Positions 5,955 to 11,157 of a stretch of DNA of 11,157 nucleotides are shown here, one piece after another. The stretch spans positions 1-11,157 of the forward strand of contig CAXTAK010000036.1 in the NCBI GenBank assembly GCA_964242735.1, read 5' to 3'. Numbering within the stretch: position 1 is the stretch's first letter; every line of letters starts with the position of its first letter. A model generated the notes under the pieces. That model did no database searches and had not been told where the DNA came from. It saw nothing but the letters and a program-made list of their open reading frames with translations. Source of the DNA: CADCUY01 sp964242735. Its GTDB lineage: Bacteria; Actinomycetota; Actinomycetes; Actinomycetales; Quadrisphaeraceae. A program made the translations under genes and the position numbers.

Positions 5955-6785
5955 ATGAGCGATGACGCCCAGCCGGCCACGCCCGCACCGTCCGCCCGGC
6001 ACGCACCGCTCGCCCAGCCCACCACCGACCCGTTCCGCCTCGACGGGCGCACCGCCCTGGTCACCGGCGGGAACCAGGGCATCGGCCTCGCCATCGCCAC
6101 CGCCCTCTCGGTCGCCGGGGCGCGCGTGGCCATCGCGGCCCGCGACGCCGAGCGCAGCGCCGCCGCCGTGGCCGCCGCGGCGGAGCAGGGGCACACCTGG
6201 CACCCGGTCACCGCCGACCTCACCGTCGACGCCGACGTCACGCGCATGGTGTCCGAGGCCGCCGACGCCCTCGGCGGCGGGATCGACGTCCTCGTCAACA
6301 ACGCCGGCACCTGCTACCACGCGCCGTCCTTCGAGGTGACCGATGAGCAGTTCGACGCCGTGTTCGACCTGAACGTCCGCGCCCTGTGGAAGGCCAGCCT
6401 CGGCGTCGGGGCCCTGATGCGCGACGCCGGGCACGGCGCCATCGTCAACGTCGGTTCCATCAGCGGGCTCATCGTCAACCGCCCGCAGTGGCAGCCGGCG
6501 TACAACGCCTCCAAGGCCGCGGTGCACCAGCTGACCAAGTCCCTGGCGGCGGAGTGGGCGCCGCTGGGCATCCGGGTCAACGCCCTGGCCCCCGGCTACG
6601 TGAAGACCGAGATGGCCCCGGTGGACGAGCCGCGCTTCCGCCGCCACTGGATCGAGGACGCCCCGCAGCAGCGCTACGCCACCGTGGAGGAGATCGCCCC
6701 CAGCGTGGTGTTCCTCGCCAGCGACGCGGCGTCGTTCATCACCGGGACGGTCCTGGTCGCCGACGGTGGCTACACGCTCTGGTGA
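5955..6785 (+). CDS. Short-chain dehydrogenase/reductase, classical SDR, possibly polyol or sugar dehydrogenase (276 aa)
   Basis: NAD(P)(H)-dependent oxidoreductase with a single Rossmann fold, expected in the cytoplasm. A Pro/Ala-rich, probably flexible N-terminus of about 27 residues precedes the fold. The cofactor motif TGGNQGIG is at 37-44, NNAG at 115-118, and the catalytic set is N140, S170, Y183 and K187 (YNASK), all present. The C-terminus DGGYTLW, and the stretch SGLIVNRPQWQPAYNASK, resemble SDRs acting on polyols and sugars such as arabinitol or sorbitol dehydrogenases. That substrate guess is from resemblance only. The start at 5955 is favoured by the full -10 match 6 nt upstream; the frame stays open back to 5262, but there it overlaps the helicase in another frame. 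galE follows after 44 bp with its own promoter-like hexamer. Confidence 0.95.
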   Translation: MSDDAQPATPAPSARHAPLAQPTTDPFRLDGRTALVTGGNQGIGLAIATALSVAGARVAIAARDAERSAAAVAAAAEQGHTWHPVTADLTVDADVTRMVSEAADALGGGIDVLVNNAGTCYHAPSFEVTDEQFDAVFDLNVRALWKASLGVGALMRDAGHGAIVNVGSISGLIVNRPQWQPAYNASKAAVHQLTKSLAAEWAPLGIRVNALAPGYVKTEMAPVDEPRFRRHWIEDAPQQRYATVEEIAPSVVFLASDAASFITGTVLVADGGYTLW

Positions 6786-6817
6786 GCGATCGGACGCGCG
6801 AGCTCGCAGGCGGCCGT

Positions 6818-6823
6818 TAGCGT
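6818..6823 (+). promoter_or_regulatory. -10 element TAGCGT, 6 nt before the galE start
   Basis: It matches TANNNT fully, followed by 6 nt (6824-6829) and ATG at 6830. It lies in the 44-bp gap after the dehydrogenase gene, so galE probably has its own leaderless promoter in addition to any readthrough. No Shine-Dalgarno sequence or -35 box is seen. Confidence 0.55.
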
Positions 6824-6829
6824 CGGGCC

Positions 6830-7885
6830 ATGCGCATCCTGGTCACCGGTGGGGCCGGCTACATCGGCAGCCACACCGTGCTCACCCTGCTGGAGTCGGG
6901 CCACGACGTCGTGGTCGTCGACGACCTGTCCAACGCCAGCACCACCTCGCTGCGTCGCGTCGGTGAGCTCACCGGCCGCGAGGTCGAGCTCCACGAGGTC
7001 GACCTCCTCGACGAGGCCGCCCTGACCGCGGTCGCGGTCGAGGCCCGCCCCGACGCGGTGGTGCACTTCGCCGGGTACAAGGCGGTGGGGGAGTCCGTGG
7101 CCCAGCCCGAGCGGTACTACCGCAACAACGTCGGGGGCACGCTGAACCTCATCAGGGCCATGGAGGCGGCGCAGTGCCGCACCATCGCCTTCAGCTCCTC
7201 CGCCACCGTGTACGGCGCGGTGACCGCTGTGCCCATCAGCGAGGACGCGCCGCTGAGCGCGACCAACCCCTACGGGTGGAGCAAGTTCATGATCGAGCAG
7301 GTGCTCCGCGACGTTGCGGTCGCCGACGACCGCTGGTCGGTGGGGCTGCTGCGGTACTTCAACCCCGTCGGGGCGCACGCCTCGGGGCGCATCGGGGAGG
7401 ACCCCACCGGGGTGCCGAACAACCTCGTGCCCTTCATCGCCCAGGTCGCGGTCGGCCGCCGCGAGGAGCTCGTCGTGCACGGCGGCGACTACGACACCCC
7501 CGACGGCACGGGGGTGCGCGACTACATCCACGTCATGGACCTCGCCGGCGGCCACGTCGCGGCCCTGCAGCACCTCGTCACCACCACCGGCGCCCGGGCG
7601 TGGAACCTCGGGTCGGGGCACGGTTCCTCGGTGCTCGAGGTGGTCGCCGCCTTCGCGCGCGCCAGCGGGCGCGAGATCCCCCACCGGGTGCTGGGGCGCC
7701 GCGCCGGAGACATCGCCGCGTCGTACGCCGACCCCTCCCGGGCGGCGCGGGAGCTCGGCTGGACGGCGACGCGCGGGCTGGACGAGATGTGCGCCGACAC
7801 CTGGCGGTGGCAGTCGCAGAACCCGGACGGGTACGCCGGGGACGCCGCGACGGGTGGTGGCGCCGCGCAGCCGCGGAGTGCGTGA
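6830..7885 (+). CDS. galE: UDP-glucose 4-epimerase GalE (351 aa)
   Basis: Interconverts UDP-galactose and UDP-glucose using tightly bound NAD, the last step of the Leloir pathway and a source of UDP-galactose for surface glycans; cytoplasmic. An extended SDR: TGGAGYIG at 6-13 binds NAD. The catalytic residues are S124 in SSSATVYG and Y148 with K152 in NPYGWSK, close to the positions known in E. coli GalE (S124, Y149, K153). Substrate-binding stretches RYFNPVGAH (175-183), GEDPTGVPNNL (189-199) and DGTGVRDYIHVMDLA (225-239) are also intact. Length is slightly above the usual 330-340 aa because of a low-complexity C-terminal tail. No galT or galK is nearby, so a role in supplying sugar nucleotides for cell-wall or exopolysaccharide is as likely as galactose catabolism. 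The start is fixed by the Rossmann motif and the -10 element. Confidence 0.96.
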   Translation: MRILVTGGAGYIGSHTVLTLLESGHDVVVVDDLSNASTTSLRRVGELTGREVELHEVDLLDEAALTAVAVEARPDAVVHFAGYKAVGESVAQPERYYRNNVGGTLNLIRAMEAAQCRTIAFSSSATVYGAVTAVPISEDAPLSATNPYGWSKFMIEQVLRDVAVADDRWSVGLLRYFNPVGAHASGRIGEDPTGVPNNLVPFIAQVAVGRREELVVHGGDYDTPDGTGVRDYIHVMDLAGGHVAALQHLVTTTGARAWNLGSGHGSSVLEVVAAFARASGREIPHRVLGRRAGDIAASYADPSRAARELGWTATRGLDEMCADTWRWQSQNPDGYAGDAATGGGAAQPRSA

Positions 7886-7940
7886 GCCCGGGCCCGCCTC
7901 CGGCGATCCGTGGCTCACGGGGGCACGGCACCCCGGGCTC
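7884..7940. terminator. 9-bp inverted repeat GAGCCCGGG/CCCGGGCTC spanning the galE stop, possible terminator
   Basis: The arms are 7884-7892 (including part of the stop codon) and 7932-7940, separated by 39 bp that contain a smaller hairpin CCGTG-GCT-CACGG (7908-7920). The combined fold could end galE transcription. There is no T run, and the long loop makes this less certain than the hairpin at 749-780. The rest of the gap to 8003 shows nothing else clear. Confidence 0.38.
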
Positions 7941-8003
7941 GCAGAGTGGTCCGCCGCGGCGCTCTGGTGCCCCGAGTTCCCCTCGTGGGCTCACGCGCGG
8001 TGA

Positions 8004-8009
8004 CAGGGT
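8004..8009 (+). promoter_or_regulatory. -10-like hexamer CAGGGT, 6 nt before the PAS-GGDEF-EAL start
   Basis: It fits NANNNT and is followed by 6 nt (8010-8015) and GTG at 8016, which supports that GTG as start. Position 1 is C rather than T. No ribosome binding site or -35 element is recognisable. Confidence 0.42.
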
Positions 8010-8015
8010 GACGCC

Positions 8016-9791
8016 GTGCTCCCCCTTCCGAGGTCATCCACCCGTGACAGCACCGGTCACGACGGCACCGCCGCGCGCACGGTGCCCCTCTCGCGGTTGT
8101 CGACGGCCGCGGGCTGGGACCTCGACCTGACCACCGGCGTCCTGTCGTGGGCGGAACCCACCTTCGCCCTGGTCGGTGCCGCGCCGGGCTCGGTGACCCC
8201 GACGCACACCTGGTGGATGTCGCTGGTCCACCCCCACGACCGGCCGCGGGTGCGCGCCAGCTGGCTGCTCGCGCGCGAGACCGGCCGCGGCTACCAGGAG
8301 CAGTACCGCCTGGTGGGCCTGGACGGCGTCGAGCGCCGCGTGCACGCCTGGACCGAGGTCGGTCTGGGCGTGACGGGCCGACCGGCGCGCATGTTCGGCG
8401 CCCTGGTCGACGTCACGGGCCTCGGGGAGGTGGAGCACCGCGACCCGGTCACCGGTCTCTTCGGGCGCCGGGCGCTGGAGGCCAGGGCTGCGACCGCGGT
8501 GGCGGCGGCCGGCCCCGACCGGTGCGCGGCGCTGCTGGTGGTCGACGTCGACCGCTTCGGACGGGTCAACGAGACGTGGGGCCGCCCCACCGGGGACCTC
8601 GTCCTCGCGGAGGTGGCCGCGCGGCTGCGCCGGGTCGTGCCCGACGGTTCGACGGTGGTGCGCCTGGGCGGTGACCAGTTCGCCGTCCTGCTGACCGACC
8701 TGCCCACCGGGGGCATGGCCCGCGACGTCGCCGACGACGTCCTGGTCACCATCGCCCGACCCGTCGTCGTGCCAGCGGCCACCGCACCGCTGACCCTGAC
8801 GGCCAGCATCGGCCTCGCCCTGTCCGACGGCGCCGAGCACCCCGCCGACGTCGACGACCTGTGCCAGCACGCCGAGCTGGCCCTGCACCGGGTCAAGGCC
8901 CGTGCCACGGCCGGGCGGGGGAGCTGCCTGCCGTACCGGTCGGAGCTGCACGAGCAGGCCCGCGAGAAGGTGCGCACCGAGGCGGTGCTGCGGTCGGCGC
9001 TGGAGGTGGGGCGTCTGCAGGTGGTCTACCAGCCGGTCGTCGACCTCGCCTCGGGGGAGGTGCGCGGGGTCGAGGCGCTGTGCCGCGTGGTCGACCCGAG
9101 CCGCGGCCCGCTGTCCCCGGCGCTGTTCATGGACGTCGCGGAGGAGACCGGGCTGGTCGTGGAGATGGACGAGTGGGTGCTGCGGCACGCCACGGCCTTC
9201 GCCGCGCGGTGGCGACCGCCGTCGGCCACGGGACCCCCGCCGACGGTGGCGGTGAACATGTCGCCGCGCAGCCTCGCCCGCCCCGACCTGGCCGCGATCG
9301 TCGCCGAGGCCCTCGCCGGCGCCGGCGCGGCGGGGCAGCGCCTGCTGGTGGAGATCACCGAGCACTCCCTGCTCGACCGCGGTGACCACGTGCGCACCAC
9401 CCTGGGGGCGCTGGACCGGCTCGGGGTCGCGGTGGGGGTCGACGACTTCGGCACCGGGTGGTCGGCGCTGGCGTACCTCGCCGGCCTCGACCTGGGGTTC
9501 CTGAAGGTCGACCGCACCTTCGTGGCGCGCCTCGGGCAGGACGCCGCCGCGGTGGCGGTGGTGCGCGCGATCGTCGAGCTCGCCCACGCCCACGACCTGG
9601 TGTGCATCGCGGAGGGCGTGGAGACCCAGGCGCAGGCCGTGCTGCTGGCCGCCCTCGGGTGCGACCACGGTCAGGGTTGGTGGTTCGGACGGCCGACGGC
9701 CGAGCACGCCCTCGACGAGGTCGTGGCCGCCTGGTACGACCGGGCGGCGGCCACCGGCTTCGCGGCTTCGCGGCGCCCCGCGGGCGTCTGA
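8016..9791 (+). CDS. PAS-GGDEF-EAL protein; probable c-di-GMP phosphodiesterase with a degenerate GGDEF domain (591 aa)
   Basis: Predicted cytoplasmic enzyme that hydrolyses c-di-GMP to pGpG. Domains: PAS of the PAS_3 type (about 30-137, with HPHDRPRV and a C-terminal VDVT strand), GGDEF-like (about 143-300) and EAL (about 335-575). All EAL catalytic positions are present: E353-A-L, N414 (VAVNMS), E446 and E449 (EITE), D476-D477 (DDFGTGWSAL, complete loop 6), K497, E533 (EGVE) and Q553. The GGDEF motif is GGDQF (218-222), losing the metal-binding Glu, and the substrate motif reads DVDRFGRVNETWGRPTGD, lacking the usual K, D and H. There is no RxxD inhibitory site. The degenerate domain may still bind GTP and activate EAL, as in other hybrids. 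No membrane segment. GTG 8016 is supported by a hexamer 6 nt upstream. The gene ends 4 bp from the convergent PHP gene. Confidence 0.94.
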   Translation: MLPLPRSSTRDSTGHDGTAARTVPLSRLSTAAGWDLDLTTGVLSWAEPTFALVGAAPGSVTPTHTWWMSLVHPHDRPRVRASWLLARETGRGYQEQYRLVGLDGVERRVHAWTEVGLGVTGRPARMFGALVDVTGLGEVEHRDPVTGLFGRRALEARAATAVAAAGPDRCAALLVVDVDRFGRVNETWGRPTGDLVLAEVAARLRRVVPDGSTVVRLGGDQFAVLLTDLPTGGMARDVADDVLVTIARPVVVPAATAPLTLTASIGLALSDGAEHPADVDDLCQHAELALHRVKARATAGRGSCLPYRSELHEQAREKVRTEAVLRSALEVGRLQVVYQPVVDLASGEVRGVEALCRVVDPSRGPLSPALFMDVAEETGLVVEMDEWVLRHATAFAARWRPPSATGPPPTVAVNMSPRSLARPDLAAIVAEALAGAGAAGQRLLVEITEHSLLDRGDHVRTTLGALDRLGVAVGVDDFGTGWSALAYLAGLDLGFLKVDRTFVARLGQDAAAVAVVRAIVELAHAHDLVCIAEGVETQAQAVLLAALGCDHGQGWWFGRPTAEHALDEVVAAWYDRAAATGFAASRRPAGV

Positions 9792-9795
9792 CCGC

Positions 9796-10863
9796 TCAGC
9801 GCACCTCGCGGGCGTGGTCCGCGGTCCAGGCGCGGAGCCGCTCCACCGGCCACGCGGTGACGATGCGGTCGGGGTCGGCGCCGCACTCCGCTGCGCGTGC
9901 CGCGCCGTGCTCGAGGAAGGCGAGCTGCCCGGGGGCGTGGGCGTCGGAGTCGATGCTCAGCAGGCACCCGGCCTCCACCGCCAGGCGCAGCAGCCGGCGT
10001 GGGGGGTCGAGGCGATCGGGGCGGCTGTTGACCTCCACGGCCACCCCGTGCTCGGCGCACGCGGCGAAGACGGCCTCCGCGTCGAAGGGCGCCTCGGGGC
10101 GGGGCTCCTGCGACCGGCCACCGCTTCGCGTCCGCGGGGCCACGAGCCGTCCGGTGCAGTGCCCGAGGACGTCGACGCAGGGGTTGCGCACCGCCCCCAG
10201 CAGGCGGCCGGTCATCGTCTCGGCGCTCTGCTTGCCGCCGAGGCCGGAGTGCGCGGAGGCCACGACCACGTCGAGGCGGGCGAGCAGCTCCTCGTCCTGG
10301 TCGAGCGCGCCGTCACCGAGGATGTCGACCTCGATGCCGCTGAGCAGGGTGAAGCCGTCGCCCAGCCGGTGGTCGAGGTCGGCCACGAGGTCGACCTGCG
10401 CACGCAGCCGCTCCGGGCCGAGCCCGTTGGCGACGCCGAGGCGGGGGGAGTGGTCGGTGACCGCGAGGTACGCGCGGCCGACCTCCACGGCCGTGGCGGC
10501 CATCTCCTCCACGGGGCTCCCACCGTCGGACCAGTCCGAGTGGGTGTGGAGGTCACCGCGCAGCGAGCTGAGCAGGGCGCGCGCCGCGTCGTCCAGGGGT
10601 GTGAGGTCACCGGCCGCGTCCTCCAGGCGCCGCAGGTACTCCGGCACGGTGCCCGCCAGTGCCTCGGTGACCACGGCGGCGGTCTTGGGACCGATGCCCG
10701 CGAGGTCGGTCAGGCGCCCCGCCTGCGCGCGGCGCGCGAGGTCTGCGGCGTCCAGGCCCGCGACGGTCGTCGCCGCGCCGCGGAAGGCCGCGACGCGGTG
10801 GGTGGGGGCCTGCTCGCGCTCGAGCAGGAAGGCGATGCGGCGCAGGGCGTCGACGGGGAGCAC
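9796..10863 (-). CDS. HhH-PHP domain protein, related to the PHP domain of X-family DNA polymerases (about 355 aa)
   Basis: Predicted metal-dependent phosphoesterase. The N-terminus (1-85) resembles the helical and helix-hairpin-helix part of bacterial PolX (PVDALRRIAFLLER, LTDLAGIGPKTAAVV at 51-65). The PHP domain follows with its metal ligands: H106 and H108 (GDLHTHSDWSDG), H138 (VTDHS), E178 (GIEVDIL), H205 (ASAHS), H235 (GHCTGR), D306 and H308 (SDAH). VEVNSRPDRLDPP (276-288) is also PolX-like. The nucleotidyltransferase palm is absent, so it is not a polymerase; exonuclease or phosphatase activity is inferred from the family. The loop after GHCTGRLV (residues 241-258) is Arg/Pro-rich. Start: GTG 10863 places the conserved helical region at the N-terminus. 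The frame is open to ATG 11004, but that adds 47 low-complexity residues and overlaps the divergent gene's start. No clear promoter was found. Confidence 0.92.
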   Translation of the reverse strand: MLPVDALRRIAFLLEREQAPTHRVAAFRGAATTVAGLDAADLARRAQAGRLTDLAGIGPKTAAVVTEALAGTVPEYLRRLEDAAGDLTPLDDAARALLSSLRGDLHTHSDWSDGGSPVEEMAATAVEVGRAYLAVTDHSPRLGVANGLGPERLRAQVDLVADLDHRLGDGFTLLSGIEVDILGDGALDQDEELLARLDVVVASAHSGLGGKQSAETMTGRLLGAVRNPCVDVLGHCTGRLVAPRTRSGGRSQEPRPEAPFDAEAVFAACAEHGVAVEVNSRPDRLDPPRRLLRLAVEAGCLLSIDSDAHAPGQLAFLEHGAARAAECGADPDRIVTAWPVERLRAWTADHAREVR

Positions 10864-10989
10864 GCCACCACCCCACCGCGACGAGGGCGGCGCCGCGCGC
10901 CGGGCACCGGCGGGCAGCGTCGAGGGCCGGGGGCAGCTGCCCGACCCTGGCGCGTGAGCGGACGCCGAGACGCCGGGGCGCTCGGCTCG

Positions 10990-10995
10990 TACGCT
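10990..10995 (+). promoter_or_regulatory. -10 element TACGCT, 7 nt before the start of the rightmost gene
   Basis: It matches TANNNT and is followed by 7 nt (10996-11002) and ATG at 11003, consistent with a leaderless or near-leaderless start. It lies between divergently oriented genes, 126 bp from the favoured PHP start. No -35 or ribosome binding site is seen. Confidence 0.5.
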
Positions 10996-11002
10996 GGTCG
11001 TC

Positions 11003-11157
11003 ATGCAGGTGCGCCGGCGTCTGGACGACGACCCGCTGCTGGACGACGACCTGCTCGCGGCGGAGATCGTGCTCTACGGGGAGCTCGTGCTCGCCGCGTC
11101 GGAGGCCGCTGGTGAGACCTCGCTCAGCCAGCGCCGCATCGACCGCGCCCTCGGCCT
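11003..11157 (+). CDS. Unknown protein, first 51 codons only (runs off the window)
   Basis: The visible N-terminus is acidic and probably helical: after MQVRRRL come two Asp clusters (LDDDPLLDDDLL), then AAEIVLYGELVLAASEAAGE and SLSQRRIDRALG. It has no signal peptide or membrane segment. The pattern of a hydrophobic helix, then a Ser/Gln break, then IDRALG recalls short uncharacterised actinobacterial proteins, but I cannot name a family. The start is supported by the -10 element TACGCT 7 nt upstream. It is divergent from the PHP gene. Confidence 0.6.
   Translation, partial: MQVRRRLDDDPLLDDDLLAAEIVLYGELVLAASEAAGETSLSQRRIDRALG

Noticed and set aside
3262..6006. Very long minus-strand open frame opposite the helicase; similar long frames at 760-3213 and 8034-9707 minus
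   Set aside because: These are shadows of real genes in GC-rich DNA. They are rich in Arg, Gly, His and Gln, carry no recognisable domain, and lie opposite genes with full sets of conserved motifs.
9796..10863. X-family DNA polymerase
   Set aside because: The HhH and PHP parts are PolX-like, but the nucleotidyltransferase palm domain that should lie between or before them is absent.

Overview
The window comes from a very GC-rich bacterial chromosome with almost exclusively G or C at third codon positions. This, together with the actinobacterial style of the proteins (a DUF3516-type Ski2-like helicase, GAF/PAS-GGDEF-EAL proteins, and a stand-alone HhH-PHP protein) and apparent leaderless starts, points to a high-GC actinomycete. 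Something near the Kineosporiales is possible, but the genus is a guess. No phage, transposase or CRISPR content is visible, and base composition is even throughout.

Layout. A tRNA-Lys(UUU) gene lies on the minus strand at the left edge and lacks only its discriminator base. Two short, strongly acidic, probably disordered proteins of unknown function follow (145-429 and 516-707), then a 13-bp hairpin that probably ends their transcription. Next is a large GAF-GGDEF-GAF-EAL protein (about 982-3159), a Ski2-like DEAD/DEAH RNA helicase (3226-5769), three tandem 41-bp hairpin repeats (5782-5885), a short-chain dehydrogenase (5955-6785), galE (6830-7885) and a PAS-GGDEF-EAL protein (8016-9791). 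An HhH-PHP protein lies convergently on the minus strand (9796-10863). The first 51 codons of an unknown gene run off the right edge (11003 onward).

How the genes relate. The clearest theme is cyclic-di-GMP turnover. Both hybrid proteins carry a synthase (GGDEF) and a phosphodiesterase (EAL) domain, but they look inactivated in opposite ways. The first keeps GGDEF with an RxxD inhibitory site, while its EAL has lost the catalytic-base Glu, a second conserved Glu, and three residues of loop 6. The second keeps every EAL catalytic residue but has GGDQF and no RxxD site. The predicted outcome is one synthase and one phosphodiesterase, each with its own sensor domain, about 4.9 kb apart. galE and the dehydrogenase suggest sugar metabolism, but nothing in the sequence ties them to c-di-GMP.

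Regulation. Five genes have a hexamer of the form (T/C)A(C/G)NNT exactly 6 nt before the start codon, and two more have one at 7 and 9 nt. This is the arrangement expected when RNA polymerase starts at or next to the start codon (leaderless mRNA), and it was used to choose starts. I see no convincing new multi-gene system. The reciprocal c-di-GMP pair and the tandem hairpins deserve the closest second look.
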